From the NCBI GenBank assembly GCA_036873755.1, contig JAVTVY010017181.1, positions 603,501 to 667,500 on the forward strand: a DNA stretch of 64,000 bases, in the 5' to 3' direction. A program made the translations under genes and the position numbers. Numbering within the stretch: the stretch's first letter is position 1; each line of letters begins with the position of its first letter. Source of the DNA: Hanleya hanleyi. Taxonomy: Eukaryota; Mollusca; Polyplacophora; Lepidopleurida; Hanleyidae. Below are positions 34,475-46,955 of this stretch, in pieces. The notes below the pieces were generated by a model. The model was not told the DNA's origin. It saw nothing but the letters and a program-made list of their open reading frames with translations, and did not search any database.

Positions 34475-37400
34475 CACTGTAAAAATTGGTGACATGTTTA
34501 ACGTCTAAAAATGAAACATGATTTTGTCCCAACTTTTGGGACATGCGAGTGCGTATATGTTTCATATTAAAACGGCTTCATGTTTCAAATTGAAACACGT
34601 GTACTTTTCACATGAGTTAATGATGTCCCAATATGAGACATATCTTCAATAAGCACGTGTTCGTTTGAAACATGTAACGTTCTACATTTTGAAACGTGTT
34701 GTGTATACATGTCTCAAGCTGAAACATGTTAGAGCCGACTACATGTTTCAAAATGAAACGTCTAAGCCCAAACATGACTTTGTCCCAACTTTTGAGACAT
34801 GTCACAAGTGAAACGGATCTGTACATGTCTCAAACTTGGAAGTGTTTCAAAACAGTCTACATCCCATTACGTGTTTCAGGAGACTGTCAGACTAGCATGT
34901 GCATGATACCGGTACTGAAATGAAAAACATTCATCAAAAATCAACATACATCAAGTTTTATTCTCTTATATTCGTTGGAAGTCAAACTCAAGAACATGTA
35001 TGAACAAGCAATAATCATATTCAGAAACACATAAAACAGACTGCTCCTCAGGTTAAAGGCAAATCTAAGAAGATTCAAAATTACCTATCGAAATGATAGT
35101 CCTAGGCAGTGTTTGCCAAATATCTCCCAAATGGCTACAAGGATTTGGATGAAAATTTCGCATACATTGGTTCAGATCGTTGTGGTTATTCCAATGCAAT
35201 TAGAAACCAAATATATTACTATTTCACAAAGAAATCACTCTTGCAACTTACCGCCTTGAACTGTAAGGCTGCCAGGGTGCATTACTTGGATAGGAATTTA
35301 AAAACGCCCAACAAACTTCCTTTAAATCAACCACAATTAGATCCCACACAGATAATAGCAAAAGGAATTGAGAATGGCTTCAAAATTGAAAATTTGCAAG
35401 CAGGAAATGAGCGACAAATGACCCGCCATGGCATCTTCTTCACTTTACTTGTCGCTTGGAATTATGGGTAGGTAATATTCGCTGTATTGTTTACAATATT
35501 ACTAATGGTACAGAATAAAAATTATGATATTACCGTCCTTGACAACTGGACACAGAGCAAGATTGTTACTTATATCAAGTGAAATACTACCTGCCAAGGG
35601 AGACACAATGAAGCAAATGTTGGATTATTAACCTATTTCCGTGTGTATTTTTACGTTCTTTTCAAAAGCTCCGCCCCGCCATTTTCATCGTCACAAACTG
35701 GCTGGGTCAAGCACCTTGGCTGCATAAACATGCGCCGGAAATCTAACATTCATTCAACATCCCGAACTGTAACGAATCCTTACATGTTCACTTAGTATGT
35801 ATTAATGGATTGTCATAATACCAATTAAATCGTCTATTGATTAATAATTATCCTTTAGTGAAGGGACTATATATCTGGGTGGTTTGCCTCAGTTGTTGGG
35901 AGTTAAATGGCATTCGGGTTTTTCCGACGACTCCTGCGAAAATCAGCGAACCATGACGTCACCATGCATCGTGCACTCCAAGTTATTTTTGTCAATTTTT
36001 GTAAATGGATTTAGTAAATACATTCTATAGAGCACTAGTCGTTTCTTACTTGCACAATAATTGTTTTTGCATTTTTAGTTTCTGATACCTGTAGTACTAT
36101 TTTGCTGGGCATTTCTGTTCATATACTCGGTCAGATACGAATTGCTGGCGGACGATAGTGTGGCGTAAGTGTGGAATCCTCCAACACAACAACAACACAT
36201 GGAGGAAAGCGACCCATCAATTGTGGTTTGTATTTGTCCAAAAACTGTTTGTATAGGCAATAATCATGCTTGTATATAATTGGAAATATGATAGTTAAGT
36301 TCAATACTCTTCTATGGGCGTGAATAAATCTGTCAGAACAGGTCAGACCTCTATGCAACTCATGTTTACCTTGTAGCCGGTCATAACTCAAGGACCATGT
36401 GCTCCATTCTTATGTAAAACGGGGGGAGTATACTGTTTAAACACACATGTAGGTTAACCCCCCAAATATTCGTCGTGTATACTCGTGTAATATGGTTCTA
36501 TGTCTGCTGTATTCTGTGATCAAGGGTTAAATTTACCAACTGAATATTCAACTCGGCTGTAAAAGAAGTACTTGCAGAAAATGGCAGTGCAACATTTACA
36601 TCCTGTGCCCATTTCCTGCTTGCAAATTTTCAATTTTGAAGCCAATCTCAATTCCTTTTGCAATTATCTGTGTGGGATCTAATTGTGGTTGATTTAATGG
36701 AAGTTTATTGGGCGTTTTTAAATTCCTATCCAAGTAATGCACCCTGGCAGCCTTACAGTTCAATGCGGTAAGTTGCAAGAGTGATTTCTTTGTGAAATAG
36801 TAATATATTTTGGTTTCTAATTGCATTGGAATAACAACAACAATCTGAACCAATGTATGCGAAATTTTCATCCAAATCCTTGTAGCCATTTTGGAGATAT
36901 TTGGCAAACACTGCCTAGGACTACCATTTCGATAGGTAATTTTGAATCTTCTTAGATTTGCCCTTAACTCAAACCTAATAATGATTTCAAACTGATGCAT
37001 GATTGGTACATCAGAATCCCTGGTGTGAACCCCGTTAACATAGAGTGGAAATTGTTCATATAGCTAGCAATAATGTGCTCAAGGTTTGATTCATTTATAT
37101 CACTGATTCACACTTAAAAGTTAAAGATGTATGTAATTTACTCAACTTGCCATATTGGTCCGTTGACACGACATTGTCTGATCTGTGATAAAGTATTATC
37201 CCATACTGTATTCCATGTCTAATCCGGCACACTGGAAACATTTCTGAACATGGGTACTGTATTACTTAGGCCTACAAATATGAAATTGCTGAATGATACT
37301 GCCTTTGTTGTTTTCTCCTGACATGCTACTCGCGATTAACTATTTCTGTTTTCGGGGTGGCTGAAATTTCATTCCATTTTGGGGTATGGAATACGGATCG

Positions 37401-38544
37401 CAGATGATTATTAAAATCAGGGCTGGAGGTCTGGATTCGTCTCGAGTTTTGCAACAGTGATCACATTGTGGGATGAAGTAGAAACATTGTTGACACTAAC
37501 ACTATTCAATATTCCAATACGTATGAACAATAATGTCCATTCTGTCTCCTTCTGATTTGTATATGCCACTAAGGCCGAATCCCGCCCAACGCTGTAATGA
37601 CGTAAGCAATCGTATTGACTCTGTTCAAAAAAATCTCCTGGTGCGCTACACATTCACAATTCAAAATATTGAATGTACCTTTGATCACACGGAGAACACA
37701 GTTGTTATTTCTTTCAGTGCTGCTCACATTAGTGCCCCATAAGTGTCACTTTTATTCTGGCAACATTGCTATGTATTTTGTTGGTGTGTCGTAATATGAC
37801 CATATGTTTTGAGCGAATGCTCTTAAATTCAAAATGTCGGATTCAAATCTTACAAAAAAATGACCAAAAATGCATATTTGGAATATGACGTAACTGTGAA
37901 GTCTTCAAAGCGGCCATCTTGCAATTCATACTTTTTTCACACTTTTTAGTTAAGCTGATGTTGTGAGAAGTTCAGACCTCTATCTCAATTAGCAAAGACA
38001 TATTTGGAAGGAGAGGGGTAGAATGAAATGGCGCCTGGGCAGGCCTCACATGCCCTAGGCCTGGTTGAGTTAAATGGTTATGCAAATAATTCAATTAAAA
38101 TGCTCAGTCGATTAATTCACAATACCGACATATATCTTCCAGGTCGCTAAAGACCAGAAATAAATATCCGAAAGCCATGCAGTGGTAATAATATTTTTGT
38201 TTGCAAATTGCTAGAGCTCTCTGTCGAACTGTGTGAAGACGATCTGGTATCTAATTCCTTGCATCAGACAGCACTATCCCTTTTGTACTCCGCTTTTCTT
38301 GACACATGTCGTCATGCAACTCGGTTGCACGTGTTTCAGCCTTGATGTTTCAAATAGCTTTTCGGACCGTTATAGTGAGACGCCAGCGCGAGTGAAACAT
38401 GTCACAACCCTCAAATAGTTGCATCGTTACGTCTATGAGACATGTTTTTGTGGAAAAATAGGGTGAAACATGTAGCATTATGAAGCATCTAACATGTTAC
38501 CATCTCAAAATGAAACGTTTAACATGTTTCCTCTTTTTACAGTG
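34475..38544. mobile_element. Candidate 4.07-kb TA-flanked non-autonomous DNA transposon
   Basis: The outer ends are CACTGTAAAAA at 34475 and its inverse complement ending at 38544, each next to TA. Inside both ends lie clusters of ATGTTTCA, TGAAACATGT and ACATGTCTCA words (34490-34930 and 38310-38530). TA duplication with CACTG ends suits Tc1/mariner-type transposases. No transposase gene is present. A 1.9-kb inverted-repeat unit is nested within. The termini are short, so the pairing of these two ends is probable but not certain. Confidence 0.6.
35052..36965. repeat. Inverted repeat with near-identical ~355-bp arms
   Basis: 35052-35410 and 36605-36965 are inverted copies with very few differences; both run from GGCAAATCTAAGAAGATTC to TTGCAAGCAGGAAATG. 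The identical reading frames on the two arms (LDRNLKTPNKLPLNQPQLD in both) follow from sequence identity. Coding status is unproven. The 1.2-kb interior shows no gene. Confidence 0.85.
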
Positions 38545-39630
38545 TAATGATTGAGGAATGTCCATGGCGGCTGGATAATGTCTGCTCAGAACATTGAATG
38601 ATCACAGTTAAAAGCTCAGTTCAGGTCATTATATTCGAAAAAATCAAATTGTATTCAGAATATCAAACATTTTGGTGTAAGCACTGTTAAATTTTCCCTG
38701 ATTAGGGTAGTGTCATCGGAAATATAATGTGGCATACAGGTTTCTTGATTTGCTATAAACCCCTCACCTACTGGGGTTACCTTCTAAGATGCCGAAGAAA
38801 GATTTCCTGTGGAGTCCTATGGTTGGTTTTAGTCGCCAGGCGTCGTCAAATTTTCTCACCTATTACATATCTCTCCAATCTATTAGCTGTGTATGGTACA
38901 GATATATATGCATATTTTGCTGGTGAACTGTACGGGGGTGGGCCTCGGTCTTACACCTTAAGCCGCGCCACGTCGTGTTTGACATGTTAGGTTTTCTGGG
39001 TAATCTTGGGTTTACTACGCCTAACCCATACTGAGGCGTTTATACTTCATCAGACTCTCTCGATGCTCATCCATTAACATCAGATGAGATACTTGAGCTG
39101 AGCTGTCACCACAGCTTCCGAGCTTGAGTATCGAATTCCGCTTAAGCCGGTATGGAGGCTAAGAATGTCCGGTGGCTAAGAGTGTCCGGGTCCTGTTTGC
39201 TAACCCAGCTAGAACACTTTTCTCCACATTTGGGGACAAGTGTCCGTCCATGGTTGCAATAGCAAAGGATATGAAAAGGGACACTAACCACCAGGACATT
39301 CTTATCCATCACACCGGTCATAGGGGCCGTTTGTTTCTTCACAGTGTCCACATGAAAAGCGCGGCTGAGATACTAACGCCTTGTGCGAGAAATTATGCTC
39401 CGAACAGACGAAAATATATTCCCATATAAAACTTGATCCGATTAATTGAAAAACAAACATATCGGAGAGGAGAAATCTGATTATTATCACTGCATAATAC
39501 GTATATTACACTTTTTTTATATATTCATCCGATAATAATCATGTGGTGCATGACGTATCGAAATAAGCCAATTTTAATAAATTAATATCCTATCAATGCT
39601 CCCCAATCGTACTTGTAGCTACGTAAGATC
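38545..39630. other. No gene; scattered repeat fragments
   Basis: A fragment at ~38925-38960 (CTGTACGGGGGTGGGCCTCGG) matches one at ~45670-45693. ATTCCGCTTAAG at ~39135 is also seen at ~50580. The ~45-bp segment at 39567-39611 is an inverted copy of 13123-13168. No coding gene. Confidence 0.4.
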
Positions 39631-41612
39631 TTTTTTTTTTGTAATTTGTATTTTATTCAGTTTTATAATCCCTCATGTAGGACAGATCTTACATAGTACA
39701 TTTACATCAAGCAGATTCCCCCATATATCGCAGATATTTACTCTGTATAGCAAGTTGGTATTAATTACATGTTCAGCACAGTTTATGTGAAAGAGGGAGG
39801 AACCAGAAGAAACCCATAAACAAGTCAATAATAACCCGCAATTACCCGCACATCCCTATCCTATATCCCGCGAGTGTCAACTGTCACTGGCAAATGACAT
39901 GATGACCAAAATGTCCAGAATTTTTCATTTTCACCTCTCGAAGAAAAATTGTATTTACTTTGATTATATACATTTTCAAGATTAGTAATAATATTATTGA
40001 ATAGAGGCTTTTGCTGTAAGGCTTTGCATTTGTAGATAACATATTTAATGGATGTAAGTATATAGTTTAGACTGTTATTGTTGTTCCCCGGAATTCCGAA
40101 AATAGCCCTTTCCTTAGAAATGCTTAGCCTTACACATGTTAATGAATGAAACCATTGATCATATTCCTGCCAAATAGCTTGGGTTACGTCACATCCCCAA
40201 AATAGGTGTATAATTGACTCTTCTTCCTTTTTGCAAAAGGTACATAGTGAACAAGTTGCTGGTGTTATTCTATTGGCTGAGACATTTGTTGTTAGAATTC
40301 TGTTAAGGATCTTATATTGGAACCATCGAAGGTTGATATCTCCATGTGTCCCTTTCACAGCAATACGATTTAACTTTCTCCATTCAATATCGTTATAAGA
40401 TCTCCCAATCACCTGTTCCCATTTGATATTTGCCTTTGTTTTTGTGAACTCATTATCCCTTATAACGTTGTAGTACTTTTTACATCCTTTTATGTTATTC
40501 ACTAGTATTTCTATTGTTGGTGGAATGAATGGCCTTTGTACAAGGACAGACAAATTCTTAATATTTAGATTAGTAGCAGCACTCTGTATAGCCCGTGTAA
40601 CACTTGCAAATTCTAAAAAATTTACTTTAAGGCCGAAAGTATTCTCAGCTGATTCCTGAGTTTTCAATATACCTTCCTCGCTAACAAGGTCACATACGAA
40701 TTTAACACCTTTATTATTCCATTTTTTATACATAAACGGTTTTCCGGCTATCAGAAATTTATCGTTATTCCATATTATCTCTCTATTGAAATCGGCTGCG
40801 TCATTACTTTTATTTTGTACATTTCTTTGAAAATTACACCATGACAGTAAGACATCAATCCAAAAATCATTCTTTAAGCGTGGAATAACATTATTTATAA
40901 TACAGGTAGGGCCCATTTCAATGACGTCACTCATGTCATGTATGTCTGCCATTCCTATTCGGCTCCATTTGTCATTTCCAAAGAACAGGCGTTTTATCCA
41001 GGACATTTTTTGAGCTTGAATAAATTCTTTTAATAAAGGAATGTCTAGACCTGCATTTTCCATAGTTTTAACAGATTGTTTACGAGATATCTGATCCGGT
41101 TTGTTGTTCCAAATGAAACTGAAACACTTTTTTTGAAATTCTACAATTGTGCTATCGGATGGATCTGGAATAGAGGAAAACAGATGATTTAGTTTTGCCA
41201 AAATTAGTGATTTCAAGATAACGTTTCTCCCAAGGGGAGTTAATTTTCTTTTTGACCAAGATTGCATTATAGATTCTATTTGTTTAAATTTGTCTTTGTA
41301 ATTCATTTCCACCATTTCTGCTAGATTAATTGTAAACTGTAACCCTAAGAGCTTGAAAGGATGCTGAGACCAATCAAGTGGAGTTCTGGTTTTATAAGTA
41401 ACATTTGAACCTTTCATATTTCCTATCCATATAATCCTGGTTTTGTCTGCATTTATTTTTAATCCCGAGAAACTACCAAAATAATCAAGTATATCAAGAC
41501 ATTTATGAAGGCTCTTTTCAGTACCATTTAGAATAACAGTTGTGTCATCTGCGTACTGTGTTAATTTGCATTCGATATTATTGATATTGATACCAGAGAT
41601 AGCAAGACTAAT
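39631..41612 (-). mobile_element. 5'-truncated LINE (L1/Tx1-like) with poly(A)
   Basis: Minus-oriented copy. The 3' end has AATAAA (~39656) and an A-run (T-run at 39631-39641 on the plus strand), and the 5' end breaks off inside the RT domain at ~41612, where Penelope-like 3' sequence begins. 5' truncation and poly(A) are the usual products of target-primed reverse transcription. A target duplication was not found. Confidence 0.85.
39861..41612 (-). pseudogene. LINE ORF2, C-terminal half, open frame
   Basis: An uninterrupted minus frame of about 580 codons. Although the first ATG is at 41417, the open frame and clear RT sequence extend upstream to ~41612 and include the catalytic box QYADDTTVIL (~41540) and GLKINADKT (~41460). 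Downstream come a thumb/connector region (PFKLLGLQF, LTPLGRNVILKSL) and a C-terminal finger CSLCTFC...HLFWGC near 40150-40230. The frame ends at 39861. It lacks the endonuclease and the front half of the RT, so it cannot be functional. The fully open frame suggests a fairly recent insertion. Confidence 0.85.
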
Positions 41613-42340
41613 TATGTTTCAAATATCAGATATCGTATCGCTTATCAGCATACGTACTTAATCCATTTGATTTTCGTTGTAAAAGTGATCATCCTTAGAA
41701 CGACGCATCTCAGTCACGCTTTGATTGTACTCATTCATATGAACATGACGAGGTTCTTGAAGTACATGGGGTTCATTCGTTAGACACAAATTACGAAAAT
41801 TAACGCCAAAGATCTTCCGCTCGTATCGCCAAACAGAAAGTTGAGTGGAGGCGCTTGGTGGTATAGCCCTGTTTAACAAGTTTCTGCAATAATTTACGTA
41901 ATTCAACATACAGTGGTGTGCATTAAAGATTGTCCGCGTTCATAATCTAATGCCTTAATTCGTATAACAGCATTAATACCAAATACAAAAATAATATACA
42001 AAAAATAGGCTAGTTTCCTACTAGAAAGAAGCGGTGAACAGTTTGCAGTGAGACCGTCAAGACATCATAATGTTCCAAATATCAGATCTGTATCGCTGAT
42101 ACGTATTATTACATCCAAGTTATTTTCGTTGTAAAAGTTGTATTGTACCTCAGTCACTCTTTGATTGAGTATGTTCATAGTACATGGGGTCCATGCTACC
42201 CCTAGTCTCGCGTTAAGAGAAATTGATCACGAGTTACGAAAAATTCGCCAAAGATCTTGCACGCTAAGCTAGTATTATCTTATCAGCGTACGATATATAT
42301 CGCCAAAGGACCTGGTACGTTAAGATAGACAAACCGCCCC
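41612..42340 (-). repeat. Two direct partial copies of the Penelope-like 3' region
   Basis: 41612-41935 and 42070-42330 are direct relatives (~455 bp apart) of 18160-18500, with shared words CTCAGTCAC, TTGATTGTACTCATTCAT, GTACATGGGG and CCAAAGATCTT. The stretch between them (41925-42070) matches 17975-18165. The minus frame 41909-41658 (HMNEYNQSVTEM) is the decayed C-terminus. Direct partial duplication is known for Penelope-like elements (pseudo-LTRs), so this arrangement fits that class. Confidence 0.65.
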
Positions 42341-43639
42341 AGATGAGATACGGTTGAAGTTAAACAATGAAACATTAAATATGATATGAATGTTCCGATT
42401 AGCATGAACTATGTCATTTTGTTGAACTCTCTTTGAAATATTGGGAGCATGAGTGACATGTTTTTTTAACAATAACTCTTCAAAGTGGTACGTTTGTATA
42501 AAATTGACAGTTTTGGGTTGGAAAAGCCGTGTTTGCCTCTCTGTAAACATATGAAGATAAGCTATAACTACAAATATATTTACACGTAATAAAGCACTTT
42601 TGAATCCATAGCGCTCCAGCAAATCTCGTTTTGGTTATCGTTTATCTTCATATAAAAAATTAAAACTTTATGAAATGTTGTTTTCGTGATATGGTTCTCA
42701 TTTTCAAATACAAGTGACAGTACAGTACGGCCGAATGGATAGAGTCCAGAGGATTGGATCTGTTTCGATTTATGGTATGCTGGTTCGAATCCCAAAGTAT
42801 CTTTTTTAATTTTTCAATAATTAATGCATTTTTCGATTTCGTATCATGATAACAATATATTTGTGAATATGTGTTTGAGGAAAGAATGATCGGATTTTTT
42901 TTTTGCGTCAAGATATGATATTAAACGAATATTACGAATTAATGCAAGATAAGATAGATGCAGGTGCATAGTAGGTTATAATTATTGTACACTCCAAAAA
43001 AATGACACCGCGGAAATCGGAAGACGCTCAATTCACTGATTGGCGAATAAAATCTATTTTATTTTCAGTATTCGACTTGTCATTTATGTAAATAACATAA
43101 TTAATGTAACAGAGAAGGCAGGCGAATATCACATAATATCAATTTAATTCGACAGAAAATGGATGTAAATCCACGAGTAAAAGCTGCTTGGAATTACACA
43201 CCGTGGTCCTGGCAGTAACTCGGGATCTATCCTTAAAGCACACTTGTGACGTCACTCTATTGTCCCGACGCTCCATTATTTTTAAGGAATGGAAAGTTGC
43301 TTGAACATTGCTTTCTACGGAATGGAGAGTTAAGGTAGCTAGAGCCTGTACCAGTTTCAAGAGGATCTCACGCAATAGAATATCCAGTATAGAATCATTG
43401 TCCAGCTTGCCAGTTCTGAGCACCAGGCGATATTTTGCAGGTTATAATGTTTCTCATAATGCTAGATTGATAAAGGCGGATCGGGCAGGTAAGGCAGTAT
43501 ATATATACAGTCAACATCGGTATATATCACGTTGTTGTGACATTATTATTCGCGGTTGTTTTCTTTATCAAATTTCAGAGTCAATATGACATTTAACATC
43601 CCCAGTAGTGAGGTGATAGTCCCGCGGATTCTCTATTAT
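42341..43639. other. No protein gene recognised
   Basis: Apart from the tRNA-like sequence at 42718-42800, nothing is supported. One TGACGTCA lies at ~43249. Confidence 0.45.
42718..42800 (+). pseudogene. tRNA-like sequence (tRNA pseudogene or SINE head)
   Basis: An A-box-like CGGCCGAATGG (~42728) and a perfect B box GGTTCGAATCC (~42781), about 45 bp apart, are followed by a T6 run (~42801). The acceptor stem does not pair, so it is not a working tRNA gene. Confidence 0.4.
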
Positions 43640-44060
43640 ATTAATACAACACTCCAACCTCAGCATCGACAGCCAACCCACAGAGACCCCATTCCAGTGT
43701 TCATCGCTCTATCGCCCAAAGCCCAAACCAGCCAACAAAACAAACCACTTCTTAAGGAACAAGCCTGCATCGATGCGGCCGCGAATGATCCTTCTCATCC
43801 CAAGGAATATATTTACCTAATTGAATGCGCTTACCAGGAAACCCACATAGGAGAGACGGCACGACCCCTCAAAGGAGCATAAGACATGAAAAAGCTACAT
43901 GAAAAATGGTCACATCTGACCACCTCAAGTATTAGCCATGACAATATGTAATAGGATGATATTCAAAGCTCTCCATTCGCAAAGTCATCCAAATCAAACG
44001 ACGCAAACCAGAAATCAACCGGGACTGGGTTTATTTGCTCCGAATGCCTATGACAGCCTT
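43640..44060 (+). pseudogene. GIY-YIG endonuclease relic of a Penelope-like element
   Basis: The plus frame carries YIYLIECAYQETHIGETARPLK (a GIY-YIG nuclease core: first strand, then YIGET with its conserved Glu and Arg region) and stops at a TAA near 43880. In shifted frames the expected later blocks follow: KVIQIKRRKPEINRD and LFAPNAYDSLIS, the characteristic end of Penelope-type endonucleases. The RT part is not adjacent. In intact elements this nuclease nicks the target for retrotransposition. It is a decayed fragment that may or may not belong to the same family as the RT relic at 18-19 kb. Confidence 0.65.
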
Positions 44061-45254
44061 ATCAGCACAGATGGAGATTACTGCCGTGACCGTTACTTTA
44101 CTTACATTTAGACATTTATATTATTATGAAGCATCTTTACAGTGAATTGTAATTCAGCTCATATTTCGTCTTAGATCATCATACGGTGACCATACGATAT
44201 ACATGTATGATCCTTCACATTTGCTTTTTCCTGTTATCTTAGGGCTACAAACCCTAAGTTACTAATCTCGTTCCAGAAAAGTTATACGAACAAAGTGCCG
44301 AACGTCTACTCGTTACAAATGTAAACGAAGGACTGCTTCACATTTATATTAAGTTATTTTGATATCACCATACAGTATGAACGACGCATCTGGATGACGA
44401 ATAAGTGACGTTATTTAATCCTAGCCGACTTGCACCTAATGAATTATGCCACAGCATAGTTAATGATTGGATGTCACTTCACCCACTTCCGTCACCCTTG
44501 AGGAGAAACCGTTTGTGTTCCGGGCGGAGTATTGCCGCTTACGCACCTTGCAAATATTTGTGTGGTCAATTAATTTTGCCTGGTACTTCAGTGTCACATA
44601 TTCGTGCAAAAATACGCATAAGATTATAAGACTATCTTGCACAACTTGTACAACTTCTCATTTAAGTTATATCGAATATGTACCGGTTTTGTTGTTCATT
44701 TAGAACGTAGTCAGCCATACATCGAAATATCAATCACTAAATGACACCCATTATAAGATCTGGGTGTGTATTTCCATTTTCCTCAAATTTGTACTGTCGT
44801 ATTATGCGCAGGTGTAAGTCAAGTCAGGTACGACCCCGATGTATTGCATAGAGAGATACCATTCTAAATCCGAGATCCACGCACATTCGATAGGTTTTCC
44901 ATACAACTTTATTTCAATATAATGTCCCAAAGTTAGGCAATTTTACTGATGCGAGTATCCCTTCATTAAAAATTATTAAAATCACGCAGTGATTGGCTCA
45001 CTCTCACACACATCATGCATATTTATGCTTAAAATATTACACATTCACCAATACAACAATTGTGTTCATCACTATAAAATGCGACCATAAGACTGACTGT
45101 TTGCCCGAAGTAATAATATATATTAGTATGTGTCTTGTTATACATAAACCAATATGAGGAGATTAAGATGTCACAACTGCAACAGCCAGCCTTTATAAAT
45201 CATCCATCTGACGATATGAAAAAGTTAACATCATACAAGTACATGTCTCAATTA
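44061..45254. other. No gene recognised
   Basis: AT-rich sequence; no supported feature. Confidence 0.5.
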
Positions 45255-46045
45255 CAACACATATAAGGGAAGTGGGAAGAGGTGCCGACATACTGACAGA
45301 GTCACATGGCTTCACAGTATAGTCTTCTGGTTAACCTATTCTAAAGCACATACCAAGAATCTAACGATTCGTGATATGTGTTGTATCTCAGGTACGCTTT
45401 CATTGTACCTGTTCATGTGGCAACTTCAATAAGCGGTATTAGATACAAATCTAAAGAGTTGTGATGGAAATGCTCTGACAACTCATATATTGGTAATTGG
45501 TGAGCTGTGTCGCTGTGACAACTCGTACACTGGGAATTGGTGAGCTGTATCGTCGTCAGATGAAAATGACGACATTTAACACAAAAGACTAGTCTGTAAG
45601 GCCCGATGTCGACCAAGCATCAACTTCCCACAAATGCCAACATATATCAAAGACCAAAAGGTCTGTACAGGGGGCGGGCCTCGGGGACGAAACGTCCACC
45701 AGCAGAATCTCGCCATATACAGGTAAAAATTACAACACATATAAAAGAAGTGGGAAGAGGTGCCGACATACTGACAGAGTCACATGACTTCACAGTATAG
45801 TCTTCTGGTTAACCTATTCTAAAGCACATACCAAGAATCTAACGATTGTGTTGTATCTCATGTACGCTGTTTATTGTACCTGTTCATGTGGCAACTTGGA
45901 TGACATCACCGCACGGCCCCTAGCACCGGCATAAGCGGTATTAGATATAAATCTAAAGAGTTGTGATCGAAATGTTCTGGCAACTCATATATTGGTAATT
46001 GGTGAGCTGTGTTGCTGTGACAACTCGTACACTGTTCAAGTCATA
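45255..46045. repeat. Direct duplication, 476-bp offset, Penelope-like 3' relatives
   Basis: 45255-45560 and 45731-46035 are direct copies (shared AAGTGGGAAGAGGTGCCGAC, TAAGCGGTATTAGATA, GGTAATTGGTGAGCTGTG). Minus-strand peptide HMNRYNESVPEI in the copies matches the tail of the RT relic family. Between the two copies lies CTGTACAGGGGGC...GGGGACGAAACGTCC (45668-45705), the kind of GAAAC-GTC box seen with Penelope pseudo-LTRs. Confidence 0.65.
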
Positions 46046-46955
46046 CGTGGCCATTTCTTGAGCCAAACAGGTTAAGCATAACCAAACTCTCTTCCAACCG
46101 TCTTTAAGCACGTAATTTCATTTCCCAAAGATCAAGCACAATAATAAGGAAGATATTGTTTCTTGCTTGTTTACTACGTTCATTGGTTCGAGAGCAATTG
46201 AATTACATTGGACATCATTGTTAATAGCAATACACATGATAAGTTAAAATGGGTCCAGCAAGCTTTGAGTTTGTGAAAAGAGGAGAGTACTTATAAATCT
46301 AGAAATAAACGAGTTCTTGAAAAGTTTGTTTGTTTTCAATCTAAAACAATTTATAATTTAGATGTATTCCTCACTACAGAGAGATTCCAAATTTTGGATC
46401 TTCTTTATGCATTGGCCACTCACTCTATACAATTGAACATCTGTACAATCACTAAATTAGAACCAAATTGTTTGTGATTGGGAAGTATAGCTAAGTTCGT
46501 ATTTAGATAATGCATTCATGGCACAAAAATAAACGCCGGTCACAGTTCAGTTAATTCGGTTATATTTTAGCCTACGCAGTTCTCCCATATATTTTCTCAT
46601 GAATAGGTTAATAAACCGTGTGACCTTGGATCACTATAATCACTAGGATTAAAAGTCCTAACCGGTTTGCTATCTCTCGATATTACACATCGGTAATTTA
46701 AATAACTTTGAGATATAGAGAGCGTGAGATCATTTATACTGATGTCACACAGACATTTTCCCGGTACCTGTTTCGATCAACAACTGAGTTGTGATTTACA
46801 TTAAAACACAAACAATGCACGTTGTACAATGATAACCCAATTCTAGAAAATGCCCGGTACGTCTGATGAAACTATATGAACCAAGACATATTTATCATCA
46901 CGACATTTCTGTTTAAATCTACCAAATGCTATCACAAAAATGTTTTTCATCAAGA

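Noticed and set aside
35109..37000. Pair of identical 100-130 residue frames as a gene pair
   Set aside because: They come from inverted copies of the same repeat arm; no motif, promoter or independent support for coding.
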